From: Pirellula staleyi DSM 6068
GTDB lineage: Bacteria > Planctomycetota > Planctomycetia > Pirellulales > Pirellulaceae
Length of the DNA: 41,534 nt
Direction: 5' to 3'
Assembly: GCA_945875845.1 (NCBI GenBank)
Contig: CAMCMB010000067.1
Span: 1 to 41,534 of the forward strand
This document shows positions 31,664 to 40,049 of this stretch, one piece after another. Below the pieces are notes generated by a model. That model was given only the letters and a program-made list of their open reading frames with translations. It was not told where the DNA came from and made no database searches. Each line of letters opens with the position of its first letter. The first letter of the stretch is position 1. The position numbers and the translations under genes were made by a program.

Positions 31664-34600
31664 CAGCTGAACACGAAGCCTCCTGTACGGGCGCGTTCGG
31701 CAAGCTGAGAGGTGTTCTCAGCGGTTTGGATAATGGCGCGTTTCACATCGTCCGAGAGCCCTTCGCCAGCGACTTGTGGCATCTGCAGCCGCGCTACGCT
31801 TTGCGATAATGCAGCGTCGAATTCCTCCAAACGCACCCGAACCGCTGCAAAGGATGCCATGATCGATTCGAGATTGAGAGAAGGTTCTTGATCCACTGCC
31901 GTCGGCTCGATGAAATCCTCGGGCGACGATACTTCAGCGTCCACTGGCTGCAGACCGAGTTCCGGTTCAACTTCTGGAACGTCAAGTTCTGAATCATTCG
32001 CGTCAGCACCGGCATTCACGTCAGCATCGACGCCATCCGGATCGACCTTGTCCTTTTGATCAGGAGGCGCGATCACGGGAATGAGCGATGCGCCGCTACC
32101 AAGACCGAGTCCACGGCTATCGAAGTTTCCAGCGGCTTCAGTTTTCTCCGTCGGCTCTTCGGGTCCATCGGAGAATCGATCCATTGAATCTTTAGCCGAC
32201 CGATCCAGACCAAGCTTAAGATCCTTCTTCTTGGGCGGCTTCAGTTTTGGATCTTTGATGCCATCCACTTCAACTTTGGGAACCTTCAGAGCGCCGGGCT
32301 TCGGAGGAGCTGGCATATCGGGAAGCGGAGGATCAGGTTCTTTGGCTGGGGTTGGTTCTTGGGGTTTGGCTGCGTTGGCTGTTTCTACAGCCGCATCAAA
32401 CTCCGCTTGAGCTGCGGCTACTTGCTGGTCACGCTCCTTGGCACGATCTTCTGGCGACTGGCGACTGGCTTCGCGAACAATGCGAGCTTCCTCACGCATT
32501 TGATCAAGAGTCTTTTGAACGCCAGCGGTGGTGTCATCGATAGTCTTTTGTCGCGTGAGACCCGCCGCTTCGTTTTGCTTGAACTGCTCTTCTTTGGACG
32601 CATCAACGTTTTGGTTCTTGGCTTCGGTCTCCTGATCGATGACCGCCATCTCGCCATCAATGTCACGACCAGCGCGGGCCTTGCGACGTTCCTCAAGCTG
32701 CTGCTTGATTCCTTCTTGCATTTGCACACGGTTGGATTCGATCTGTTGCTTGCGTGCGTCGCGCCGCTTCATGCGATTGGCGATGGCTTGCTGCTTCTTA
32801 TTTTCTTCAGCTTCGTCGGCTGTTCGAATCTCCTTGTCGATCTTGGCCATTTCAACTTCGACATTCACATCGTCATCGAATAGCGACTTCAGCTTGATCC
32901 AGGCCTTGCGCAGAAAGCCGACGGTTGAGTTCCACATCGATTTGACTTGGGCGACGAACACCGACCAAGTGTCAGCGAGATAGTCGATGGTTTCGACCCA
33001 GGCGGTCTCTACGCCTGCAAGCGCATTGATGAGCACGCCACCAATCTGCACAGAAACATCGCCAGCTATATCCACCAGCTCACGCAATCGAATGAATCCC
33101 TTTTTCAGAAATCCGATTGTCGAGTTCCACCCCTTCTGTACCGAGGTCGTGAGGATTGTCCAACCATCTGCCATGAAACCGAGCGTCGCATTCCATACGC
33201 TTGCAAGTCCTGATAGGGCACTAATCAGCACATCGCCAATCGCATAAGCGGTGTCGCCCCAAACATCGGACAGGTAACTGGTGAAATCGGCCCACACTCC
33301 TTTGAGATAGGTTGTGCCTTTGATCCACTGGAGCTTGAGGTAGGTCCATAAAACGTTGGCTGCTGCGGTGATATCTCCGGCAGCCAGCGCTTTGGCGATC
33401 GCACCAAAAGCCTTGATTGTGTCGGCCTTCAGCGTTTCGAAGACGCCTTTCAAATACTCGATCGCTTCGCCAGCGATGCCGGACGAGTAGATGAAATAGG
33501 CACCCAGTGCGGCAACCGCAGCGACAACTAGCCCAATAGGTGTGAACAGCGCGCCGATCATGGTCACAAGGACCCCGATCGCTGTTCCCACTAGAGAGAA
33601 CATCGAAGCTAGGCCACCAACAGCGAACGCGGCCACACCAGCAGCGCTGCCAATACCGATGAAAGCCGCGCCGACAGCAACGACACCGGCAACTATGAGA
33701 GCGACCTTCTTGACCACTTCCTGGTTCTTGCCAATCCATTCAATCAGGCCGGAAAGAGCCCGAGAGATTGCATTCATCATCTTTGTGACCGAGAGGTCGA
33801 GCGATTCGCCGATCGCAATGGCAACGCCCTCGATCGAGCTTTTCAAGATTCGGAACGCGCCACCGATCCCAGCATCCATATCGCGTGCGGTCTTGTCGGC
33901 GATGCCATTTGACTTCTTCAGGTCGGCAAGCAGCTTCTTGGTGTCGGTGACCGTCTTTCCAATGGCCGAAGCACTGGTGATGCCCATCAAACCGAAGACT
34001 TCGTTGAAAGCTTGGGCGCGATCACCGCTTCCCATGTTTGCCGATGCAGCGGCAACTTCGCCAAGAATGTCTACCAGATCTCTCGCGTTTCCTTGCGCGT
34101 CCTTGGTCGCGACACCGAATACCTTTTGAAACTTCTCGGATTCTGCTGCGCTCAGGGTGAGCAATCGACGTAACGCGGTACCGGCTTCACTACCTTGAAT
34201 GCCGAGGTTCCCGAGGGTGCCTAGAATTGCAAGTGTTTCTTCGAGGCTCATGTTGGCATCAGCTGCCACGGGACCAGCGTATTGCAGCGCTTCCCCAAGC
34301 GACTCAACCGAATTGAAGGACATATTGGCCGCTGCGGTCAATCGATCCGAGACTCGCACAGCATCGGTCGCTTCCAAGCTGAATTGACGGATCGTGGCTG
34401 ACATGATCCCCGAGCTAACGGTTGCATCCGTCCCTGTGGCTCTGGCGAGATTCATGACCGCGCCTGTCATCTCCTCAATCTGCTTGGGTGAGAAACCGGC
34501 TCGACCAAGTTCGGTCATCAACGAAGCAACCTCACTGGCCGAGAAGCTGGTGGTTGCTCCCAAGTGTTTCGCTTTATTGCGCAGCGATTCCAATGTCGCC

Positions 34601-34842
34601 CCCGTTGCATTGGCGGCTGCGCCAGCGGCCCGAATCGCATCATCGAAACTGGTATAGACTGCCAAGCTGGCTCCCACAGGTGCGGCGGCGGCGACGCCAA
34701 GGCCAGTGAGCTTGGTGCCGACCAATCGCGTGGACGCTCCGAACGATTTGAGCCGCTTTTGCGCAGCTTCGAGTCCCTTGAGGAACTGGGCGCTCCTCGC
34801 GGTCAGCTCGACGTAGGCTCCTCCGGCTCTGACTTGGGACAT
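31663..34842 (-). CDS. Phage tail tape measure protein (TP901-type)
   Basis: A 1059-residue protein. The N-terminal ~330 residues are the classic tape measure core: SAQFLKGLEAAQKRLKSFGA, then AAGAAANATGATLESLRNKA, then GATTSFSASEVASLMTELGR, and LGNLGIQGSEAGTALRRLL. A hydrophobic block (~360-440: VALIVAGVVAVGAAFIGIG, then AIGVLVTMIGALF) follows. Next is a repeated Trp-rich segment of the form VWNATLGFMADGWTILTT / MWNSTVGFLRKAWIKL. The coiled and Lys/Glu-rich region (~650-760) and the Pro-rich acidic tail (~790-990) are typical spacers. The protein sets tail length and threads DNA release. Its start overlaps the preceding small gene by 40 nt. Confidence 0.92.
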   Translation of the reverse strand: MSQVRAGGAYVELTARSAQFLKGLEAAQKRLKSFGASTRLVGTKLTGLGVAAAAPVGASLAVYTSFDDAIRAAGAAANATGATLESLRNKAKHLGATTSFSASEVASLMTELGRAGFSPKQIEEMTGAVMNLARATGTDATVSSGIMSATIRQFSLEATDAVRVSDRLTAAANMSFNSVESLGEALQYAGPVAADANMSLEETLAILGTLGNLGIQGSEAGTALRRLLTLSAAESEKFQKVFGVATKDAQGNARDLVDILGEVAAASANMGSGDRAQAFNEVFGLMGITSASAIGKTVTDTKKLLADLKKSNGIADKTARDMDAGIGGAFRILKSSIEGVAIAIGESLDLSVTKMMNAISRALSGLIEWIGKNQEVVKKVALIVAGVVAVGAAFIGIGSAAGVAAFAVGGLASMFSLVGTAIGVLVTMIGALFTPIGLVVAAVAALGAYFIYSSGIAGEAIEYLKGVFETLKADTIKAFGAIAKALAAGDITAAANVLWTYLKLQWIKGTTYLKGVWADFTSYLSDVWGDTAYAIGDVLISALSGLASVWNATLGFMADGWTILTTSVQKGWNSTIGFLKKGFIRLRELVDIAGDVSVQIGGVLINALAGVETAWVETIDYLADTWSVFVAQVKSMWNSTVGFLRKAWIKLKSLFDDDVNVEVEMAKIDKEIRTADEAEENKKQQAIANRMKRRDARKQQIESNRVQMQEGIKQQLEERRKARAGRDIDGEMAVIDQETEAKNQNVDASKEEQFKQNEAAGLTRQKTIDDTTAGVQKTLDQMREEARIVREASRQSPEDRAKERDQQVAAAQAEFDAAVETANAAKPQEPTPAKEPDPPLPDMPAPPKPGALKVPKVEVDGIKDPKLKPPKKKDLKLGLDRSAKDSMDRFSDGPEEPTEKTEAAGNFDSRGLGLGSGASLIPVIAPPDQKDKVDPDGVDADVNAGADANDSELDVPEVEPELGLQPVDAEVSSPEDFIEPTAVDQEPSLNLESIMASFAAVRVRLEEFDAALSQSVARLQMPQVAGEGLSDDVKRAIIQTAENTSQLAERARTGGFVFS

Positions 34843-35066
34843 GGCGACTCTGACGTTCTTGGTTGAAAATTAGCACCGAGCATCGCAGCTGCTTGCTCAA
34901 CAGTTCCGCGAGCAACGATCGGTTTCTGCTCTGCGTAAGGATTGAAGTCGTCGGGCTTGAATGGCTTGCGACGCCTCTTGCGATCACGGTTCATCTCGGC
35001 CATCAACGCCATGATCGTGCTCGCGACATTCCAATCGTGTTGGCGTTTGGCCTCGGCCATCAGCAC
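34803..35066 (-). CDS. Tail assembly chaperone, second reading frame (possible -1 frameshift product)
   Basis: An 87-residue reading from GTG 35066 to 34803. The motif MAEAKRQHDWNVASTIMALM, then NRDRKRRRKPFKPDDFNPYA, is what I associate with the small protein directly before the tape measure gene in many siphophage-like prophages. The same frame is open further upstream and reads IVRLAGIVGVDPGPLTLRQL before the GTG, which also looks protein-like, yet overlaps the previous gene in another frame. So this may be expressed by a -1 frameshift from the 166-residue gene, as lambda gpGT is, rather than from its own GTG. The tape measure start lies inside it. Confidence 0.7.
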   Translation of the reverse strand: MLMAEAKRQHDWNVASTIMALMAEMNRDRKRRRKPFKPDDFNPYAEQKPIVARGTVEQAAAMLGANFQPRTSESPCPKSEPEEPTSS

Positions 35067-35080
35067 AAGTTGGCGAAGCG

Positions 35081-35581
35081 TTAAGGGACCTGGATCGACT
35101 CCGACGATGCCGGCGAGTCGGACAATGAGTCGTTCAATGTCGGCACTGCGAGCTTGCGTTCGAGATCTTCTACGAGCTTGTCGACCAAGTTCGGATCGTC
35201 CAGTCGCTTCTCGATCGCACTGATCCCCCGCGTCTCGATCAGCTTCTGCTTCTCGGCCGCCTTCCGCAGAAGACGGCGTCGCGACTCCGGGAAGTAATTG
35301 ATCAACGCTTCTAGGAGTGCACCCGTTGCATCGTCGATCGAGTTGCCAGCCAGACCTTCACCGAAAGCCTCGTCCGTGATCTGCTGCTGATCTGCTTGCG
35401 GTTTGCAGATCGCATAAAGCACATCGCCCAAGAGCAACGGATCAGTCGAGAGTCGCGTGATCAAATCGCCGTCGATCGCTTCAAGGAGATGCACTCCGGT
35501 GAGAGTCTTCACGCGGCGCAGTGTCGTGTTGTCGATATCCACAATCCAAATGCGACCGGCGCGGTCAACGAACTTCTGCAT
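35081..35581 (-). CDS. Tail assembly chaperone-like protein, first frame
   Basis: A 166-residue protein with an ATG 35581 start and GGGAGG ~6 nt upstream. It is predominantly helical (VKTLTGVHLLEAIDGDLITR; YFPESRRRLLRKAAEKQKLI; IEKRLDDPNLVDKLVEDLER). It has no catalytic motif. Its position between the tail tube and the overlapping small ORF plus tape measure is that of the tail assembly chaperone (lambda gpG class). The stop TAA sits in a GGTCCCTTAA context from which a -1 slip would continue into the next ORF at PLTLRQL. Sequence homology to gpG itself cannot be claimed. Confidence 0.65.
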   Translation of the reverse strand: MQKFVDRAGRIWIVDIDNTTLRRVKTLTGVHLLEAIDGDLITRLSTDPLLLGDVLYAICKPQADQQQITDEAFGEGLAGNSIDDATGALLEALINYFPESRRRLLRKAAEKQKLIETRGISAIEKRLDDPNLVDKLVEDLERKLAVPTLNDSLSDSPASSESIQVP

Positions 35582-35632
35582 GATGCCTCCCTGTGAGTTA
35601 TGAATCCTCTAAACCAACGACAACGCAAGCGA

Positions 35633-36049
35633 TCAAGGACCAGCCAAGCCTGGTCCCACATTCAAGCCACTACCCGAGCTCGACTGCGTCGGCTTGAGAG
35701 TCACATCAGCGGAGATGACCTCTTCCAGGTTTTGATTGACATTGAAGTTCATCACTTCGCAGGTCAGTGTGAGCGTTCCACCAGCGTCGCTGATGCCGAC
35801 ATCACAAGGATCGCCACTGCTCCATAGACCTTGAAGCAGTCCGAAGGCCGAGTCACCTTCTTTGTTGAGCACTGTGAACTCAATGGACGCATCTTTGAGC
35901 GTTCCCACAGTGGCACGCCAGCCGTTGTTGGCACGAGTACTGGCATCGGCTTCGGCCTTCTCGAGGCTGACGGTCAAATCCTTGACGTTGGTGATCTCCG
36001 CTCCGTCGATGGTGAGGACGGCTTCGAGACCGAGTTTGACTTCTGGCAT
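35633..36049 (-). CDS. Phage major tail tube protein
   Basis: A 138-residue protein with ATG 36049 and AAGGAA upstream. The beta-sandwich-type strands VKLGLEAVLTIDGAEIT, VKDLTVSLEKAEAD, ASIEFTVLNKE and GTLTLTCEVMNFNVN, with the terminal ADVTLKPTQSSSG, are typical of siphophage tail tube subunits; the phrase NNGWRATVGTLKDASIEF is characteristic. It assembles as hexameric rings around the tape measure. Its place immediately before the chaperone and tape measure genes supports the call. Confidence 0.8.
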   Translation of the reverse strand: MPEVKLGLEAVLTIDGAEITNVKDLTVSLEKAEADASTRANNGWRATVGTLKDASIEFTVLNKEGDSAFGLLQGLWSSGDPCDVGISDAGGTLTLTCEVMNFNVNQNLEEVISADVTLKPTQSSSGSGLNVGPGLAGP

Positions 36050-36075
36050 TGTGAGTGATTCCTTATGGCGAACGT

Positions 36076-36642
36076 TTACTTGACTGAGTTGGCCCAGAAC
36101 GTGGGGAGCCGACTCCGATTGGCTTCCAGTGCTGGCTTCATGAATGGTCGCTTGGGATAATGGCGAGGCTTGTTGTCACTGCGTCGCTCGTTCTCTTCAA
36201 CGATCAGACGCGTGGCTCGATTGGCTTGCGCTGCGGTTCGCAGTTCAATCCTCGCAAACTTGGTCTTGCTTCCGTGTTGTATGGCGCGGATTGGACCGTG
36301 CTCACCAACCTTGAATCGATGAGGCTTGAGCTTACGACGCTTAGTTGCCACGCCACCGAATTCATGCAAGTTCCAAATGCGTCCAGCAATCTCATTAACC
36401 GGGCCGATCGCGACAACGGTTCGGTTGTTAGTGACGTCGTAGCGAATCACTCGCTTGAGCATGCCTGTCTGAGTATGCGGTGGGCTTCCAGGATTCGATG
36501 ATTTCTTACGTTTCCTGATACTCCGCTTGGCCGTCTTTCGAACCGCACCGCCAGCTTCGCTCAGAGAAGTGAAGGTCGCTGTTTCCGCCTTCTTCTTGAG
36601 CTTCTGCTTATCGAATTGTGTTCGGACCGTGATCTTGATCAT
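36076..36642 (-). CDS. HK97 gp10-like tail completion / neck protein
   Basis: A 188-residue, strongly basic protein starting at ATG 36642 (ATGA overlap). It opens with KITVRTQFDKQKLKKKAETA, then FTSLSEAGGAVRKTAKRSIR and SPPHTQTGMLKRVIRYDV. It ends in RHYPKRPFMKPALEANRSRL, a form of the 'P-x-x-G-x-L' and 'RPFMxPAL' pattern of HK97-gp10/minor tail completion proteins. It is longer than the ~110-140 residues usual for gp10. It probably joins the tail to the connector. Its neighbours are two further neck-type genes. Confidence 0.8.
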   Translation of the reverse strand: MIKITVRTQFDKQKLKKKAETATFTSLSEAGGAVRKTAKRSIRKRKKSSNPGSPPHTQTGMLKRVIRYDVTNNRTVVAIGPVNEIAGRIWNLHEFGGVATKRRKLKPHRFKVGEHGPIRAIQHGSKTKFARIELRTAAQANRATRLIVEENERRSDNKPRHYPKRPFMKPALEANRSRLPTFWANSVK

Positions 36643-37067
36643 CGCGCCAGTTCAAAGGTTAATGTCAACAAACTTGTAAACTGACGCAGTTGTTCCCAGT
36701 GTTCGCTGGAATACAGAACGGCGTGTTCTGCTTTGATACATCTGGCAGCTTGAAAAGAATCGAGCCGTTTCAATCGAAACTCGTCGGCGATCTTCTCCAC
36801 GAGGTCAACCAGTGGATCGATCTCCTCATTGGTTCCCTTCGAAAACTTCTTCTGCACCGCGACATCAACGCGGCAGTGGTACTTGTTGTGGGCGCGGTCG
36901 TGAGGGAATAGCTCAACATCGCGAGGCACAACGGTCACGCGGAGTTCCTTCATGTCTTCGAGGTCGAAGTTGGGAACGTACATTCGCTCGGCAACGAATT
37001 CAAAATCGAACTCAGCTGCGTTGAGCTGGGCGGTGACACTATCGGCAACTTGTAAAACTGTCGTCAT
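36639..37067 (-). CDS. Phage neck/tail completion protein, hypothetical
   Basis: A 142-residue protein starting at ATG 37067 (ATGA overlap with the upstream gene, so the longer 165-residue form is rejected). The pattern VADSVTAQLNAAEF, a beta strand LRVTVVPRDVELF, and IDPLVDLVEKIADEF is that of tail terminator/completion proteins. The final strands (TSLLTLTFELAR) are typical. No catalytic residue is expected. Confidence rests on position and general shape. Confidence 0.65.
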   Translation of the reverse strand: MTTVLQVADSVTAQLNAAEFDFEFVAERMYVPNFDLEDMKELRVTVVPRDVELFPHDRAHNKYHCRVDVAVQKKFSKGTNEEIDPLVDLVEKIADEFRLKRLDSFQAARCIKAEHAVLYSSEHWEQLRQFTSLLTLTFELAR

Positions 37068-37447
37068 GACGGATGGGATTCGATCTGTTTGGTGTGGATT
37101 CGAAGTTTCAAACGGAATGGATCGCTGTAGCGCCAAGGCGGATCGCCACCAAGGGCCATCACTTCAAAAATAAAGGTGTGGTCGCCATCGATCTCAACAA
37201 TCGTGTCACCGCGGCGTGGCAACGTGCCGATGATCGACGAAAGCAGTGAATAGGTATCGATGAGGAAGTCGCGAACCTGGCTGCGAGTCACAATGCCCTC
37301 GCCATCGTCCTGGTCGTACATTGATTTGCCGATGGTTGCTTGGAGGGTGGCTCCGAGCTCTCCTCGGCGATATACGACTTCACGTGACGCGTGCTGGGTG
37401 AGTTTTGAGGCAAGCCACTCCTGGCCTTTCTGAAGCATGTCGGTCAT
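37064..37447 (-). CDS. Phage head-tail joining protein, hypothetical
   Basis: A 127-residue protein. ATG 37447 has AAGGAAG ~5 nt upstream and lies in an ATGA overlap with a small membrane protein; the longer open frame upstream is not used. MLQKGQEWLASKLTQHASRE is a helix, followed by a beta-rich part (VVYRRGELGATLQATIG; DTIVEIDGDHTFIFEVMA; FRLKLRIHTKQ). In position and size it fits a head-tail connector or stopper protein. The family is not named with certainty. Confidence 0.6.
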   Translation of the reverse strand: MTDMLQKGQEWLASKLTQHASREVVYRRGELGATLQATIGKSMYDQDDGEGIVTRSQVRDFLIDTYSLLSSIIGTLPRRGDTIVEIDGDHTFIFEVMALGGDPPWRYSDPFRLKLRIHTKQIESHPS

Positions 37448-37620
37448 GACTCTTCCTTCTTTATTGGGAATAGTCGCAACAAAAGGCCAGTGATTGAGCC
37501 AATCGCAGCGGTTCCAACCCGAGTCGGATCGGCTACTGATCGCAGATAGAATCCGGTGATTATTCCGAATACAAACGACAGTGTTAACGACACCAGAAAA
37601 AACAGAAGCCAGCCGATCAT
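37444..37620 (-). CDS. Small membrane protein (58 aa)
   Basis: A 58-residue ORF that fits exactly between its neighbours: its ATG overlaps the upstream stop (ATGA at 37617-37620) and its stop overlaps the downstream ATG (37444-37447). It has a strong membrane segment (WLLFFLVSLTLSFVFGIITG, ~4-23), a short polar loop, and a second weaker hydrophobic stretch (AIGSITGLLLRLF, ~41-53). It resembles a two-helix holin in layout, but no lysis enzyme is next to it, so the role is open. Confidence 0.6.
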   Translation of the reverse strand: MIGWLLFFLVSLTLSFVFGIITGFYLRSVADPTRVGTAAIGSITGLLLRLFPIKKEES

Positions 37621-37895
37621 CGTTGTTCCCCACTAAGCAGCTTCGATGCCTTGCCACGCACTTCCTCCAACCAAACTGCGTCAGCGCGTCGTTGGTATTC
37701 AGAGGCAACGGCGGTCGCCTCTTCATCGAGCTGTTGCTGACGAAGCGTTGTTTGGCGGACTGGTTGTGCCGGCTCTGGGGTTAGGAAGGCGACCGGCGAA
37801 GCTTGCCTGAGTTGCTCTGGTTCGCGTTTCTTCATGGGAAGGAGAGCGACTGCAAGAAGGACAACGACCACAATGATGGCGATGGTTAGTAACAT
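37617..37895 (-). CDS. Single-pass membrane protein (92 aa)
   Basis: A 92-residue protein with an N-terminal hydrophobic helix (LLTIAIIVVVVLLAVALLP, 2-20) followed directly by KKREP, so the rest is probably cytoplasmic. The soluble part is Gln/Glu/Arg-rich and helical (TTLRQQQLDEEATAVASEYQ, then WLEEVRGKASKLL), possibly a coiled coil. There is no signal-peptidase site. It belongs to the membrane-protein cassette embedded in the head-neck region. Function unknown. Confidence 0.65.
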   Translation of the reverse strand: MLLTIAIIVVVVLLAVALLPMKKREPEQLRQASPVAFLTPEPAQPVRQTTLRQQQLDEEATAVASEYQRRADAVWLEEVRGKASKLLSGEQR

Positions 37896-37942
37896 GTTTG
37901 TTTAGAACCTCACAAGGAAGATGGATTGGGTTAGGGCAACGC

Positions 37943-38995
37943 TCAGCTAATGCCGCGTTTGATCAAAATGAAGACCAGCAACACGGCTGCAATTCCAATG
38001 AGCGCGACAGTTGCGATCTCACCGGCTGAAAGCCACATCAGTGCGTTGCGAGTGTCTTTGGCTCCATCGAATAAATCGCGGACTCGATCCAGAGGCCGAC
38101 GATCCTCAGAGGGTGGCGTCGGGCAGTAGCCATCCGGACAATCCTCTGCCGATAGATAGAGCGTTGGGGTGATCGCATCGTCCCAGGAGTAACCTTTGGT
38201 TTTGACCGCTCCGGTCTTCTGTGCCTGCTTGGCTTGCTTGTAAAGCAAGTAACCGTGACGGAGGTCCGAGTAGAGCTCCTCTGGTGTGCTTGGAATCATC
38301 GATCGACCTGCGGCATGGATGTGTCCGCCGGTCGCATCTTGGAAAAGGACCACAGGGAACTGTTCGGCAGGCACAATGTCGGCGTAGCGAGTCTTGTAGA
38401 TCGCATTGGTCGCTGTGTAGACCTGGAACTCGCAGCTCTCTTTCAAGGTTGCTAGATGCTTGTTCTGCGTAAACCACTCTTGAAGTCGCTGACTGGTTGC
38501 ATCGGCGCTAACAAACAGGGCGATCTGGTAGCTCTTCTTCGGTGGAGGAGAAGCAGGGGTAGAGACCGGCGTTACAACCAGCGGCTCTTGTGTTGGCTTT
38601 TGAGTGTCCACAAAGTTCGGCGCGGCAGGTACCGGTGGAGCCACTGTAGGCGTCACAGTGGGCGTCACGACGGTCGGTTGCACGATTGTGGGCTGAACTA
38701 CCACTGGCGCGGGATAGACGCGTTGTGGTAGGCAATTCGGTGGACAGTTGCGGATCTGTTGTTTGATTTCTCCCTGGGCCTGCAAGTTCACCGACTGCGG
38801 CTCTTCAAGCTTTTCAATTGCACCGACGCTTGGCACCGCTGGCTGATAGCTCGGCACACTCCAACGTTGCTGAGGTTGTGCTTGGACCGGCTTATAGTGA
38901 ACGGTCGTTAGGACAACACCCAGGAGAATCGCGTGGATGATTGCCACCACGATCAGGCCTAAACTTAAGCGAATTCGAATCGTATCGTTGATCAT
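37943..38995 (-). CDS. Bitopic membrane protein with Pro-rich linker and thioredoxin-like domain
   Basis: A 350-residue protein. An N-terminal membrane segment (LGLIVVAIIHAILLGVVL, ~12-29) is followed by a Gln/Pro-rich linker (~35-150) with CPPNC (~84-88). A globular domain follows (~153-255: YQIALFVSADATSQRLQEWF, FQVYTATNAIY, FPVVLFQDATGG). This has thioredoxin-fold spacing, including the FP cis-Pro position, but no CxxC at the active-site place. Near the C-terminus is a second membrane helix (IATVALIGIAAVLLVFILI, ~326-344) and an RG end. It could anchor or chaperone virion parts at the membrane. The thioredoxin reading is tentative. Confidence 0.55.
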   Translation of the reverse strand: MINDTIRIRLSLGLIVVAIIHAILLGVVLTTVHYKPVQAQPQQRWSVPSYQPAVPSVGAIEKLEEPQSVNLQAQGEIKQQIRNCPPNCLPQRVYPAPVVVQPTIVQPTVVTPTVTPTVAPPVPAAPNFVDTQKPTQEPLVVTPVSTPASPPPKKSYQIALFVSADATSQRLQEWFTQNKHLATLKESCEFQVYTATNAIYKTRYADIVPAEQFPVVLFQDATGGHIHAAGRSMIPSTPEELYSDLRHGYLLYKQAKQAQKTGAVKTKGYSWDDAITPTLYLSAEDCPDGYCPTPPSEDRRPLDRVRDLFDGAKDTRNALMWLSAGEIATVALIGIAAVLLVFILIKRGIS

Positions 38996-39000
38996 GGTGA

Positions 39001-39600
39001 TTACAGAACCTCATAACTTTGGTAAGGCAGTGAACTGCTTGGATCATTGAGAACGGTTAGAGCAAAGCCACCGTAGCCTGCCCACAAGCGGATGAACTGT
39101 TCACGAGGCGTGAGTTCGAATCGCCCCGGATAGTTGTTGTCGAGGATCGCGGCGTATTGCTTCCCATCACGCTCGATCCAACCGACGAACGTGCAGCAGT
39201 GGGCCGGCTTCCACCAGAGGATTGCTCCACGCCTCGTTGCGCTTGCCCAATCGAGGAAGCGAGGATCAGCTTTGAGCGTGTAGCTGTAGTCGATGCCGGC
39301 AGCATCCAAGCGATCACGCAGACGTGAGTCCCACTCGCCGTCGGCATAGGTCGTTCGCCAGCGTTCGCCAAGCTCGAATTTGTTGAGCCAACGCAGATGG
39401 TTCACGAGCGAGGCATGAACGCAGCTCCCTTGACCAAGCGAGCCCGTCCAATTGCGCTGATGCAATTGCACTGGCAGGTTCGCTGGCGGTTGCTCCGGCT
39501 CAGGCGTTGGTAATGCACGAACGTTGACGATGCCCGAATCGCAGCCAGCTAATACGAGCAGCATCAATGCACAGGCTGAAATCAATTGTTTATGAATCAT
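39001..39600 (-). CDS. Putative lipoprotein with papain/C39-like cysteine peptidase fold
   Basis: A 199-residue protein. ATG 39600 is preferred because it starts a signal peptide with lipobox LVLAGC (cleavage before C~19). After a Pro-rich linker, GQGSCVHASLVNHLRWL (~57-73) supplies a nucleophile-like Cys, HCCTFVGW (~140-147) a catalytic-type His, and AAILDNNYPG (~157-166) an Asn/Asp, the order of papain/C39-type peptidases. A lipid-anchored peptidase in a capsid-to-neck operon is unusual. It might act on the cell envelope during entry or release, or may be a non-catalytic structural derivative. Confidence 0.55.
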   Translation of the reverse strand: MIHKQLISACALMLLVLAGCDSGIVNVRALPTPEPEQPPANLPVQLHQRNWTGSLGQGSCVHASLVNHLRWLNKFELGERWRTTYADGEWDSRLRDRLDAAGIDYSYTLKADPRFLDWASATRRGAILWWKPAHCCTFVGWIERDGKQYAAILDNNYPGRFELTPREQFIRLWAGYGGFALTVLNDPSSSLPYQSYEVL

Positions 39601-39719
39601 ATTGAGCTCGTTTCTGAAACTATTGATGGTGACGACTAACGCTGGACCGCAAACGCAAGGATCGTTTGGAGAGCCGAGGCCCAACTCGTGCCCCTGGTGC
39701 GGGCCAGCGGTAATCGTCG

Positions 39720-40049
39720 CTAACTCTTGAATACCACCCACAATCGCGCGTTTGTTTGAGGTGTTGCCGCAACGAATCGAATTGGCAGCCCACACATGGC
39801 CCTCATCGTGACGTAGCGTGGGTTGGCCGGATCAAACAAGTCGGTTTCATAACTGGCGAGTTGGACGTTATCGCTGTTGGGTAAACGACCTTCGATGATC
39901 CATGCCGATGGAACTGACTGGCTTGCCACGCAAAAGCAACTTCGGAACTCGCCCACCGAGAGCCATTGGCTGACTAGACCATTAGCCATCCGCAAGGACT
40001 GCGTTGCGCGAGCTCGATCGATTGTTACTTTTGCGATTGATGCCATCAT
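39720..40049 (-). CDS. Hypothetical phage protein
   Basis: A 109-residue soluble protein whose ATG directly follows the TAG of the DUF2190 gene. Short beta strands (FRSCFCVASQSVPSAWIIEG, then RYVTMRAMCGLPIRF) suggest a small barrel. No motif is recognised. Between its stop and the lipoprotein ATG lie 119 nt that hold no clear gene, although the lipoprotein's longer in-frame reading passes through them. Confidence 0.6.
   Translation of the reverse strand: MMASIAKVTIDRARATQSLRMANGLVSQWLSVGEFRSCFCVASQSVPSAWIIEGRLPNSDNVQLASYETDLFDPANPRYVTMRAMCGLPIRFVAATPQTNARLWVVFKS

Noticed and set aside
37448-37726. Longer N-terminus for the head-tail joining gene
   Set aside because: It would overlap the small 58-residue membrane gene completely, and ATG 37447 has a good RBS and ATGA coupling.
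39601-39795. N-terminal extension of the lipoprotein gene
   Set aside because: The internal ATG 39600 begins a clear signal peptide with lipobox; the extension would bury it and overlaps the upstream gene.
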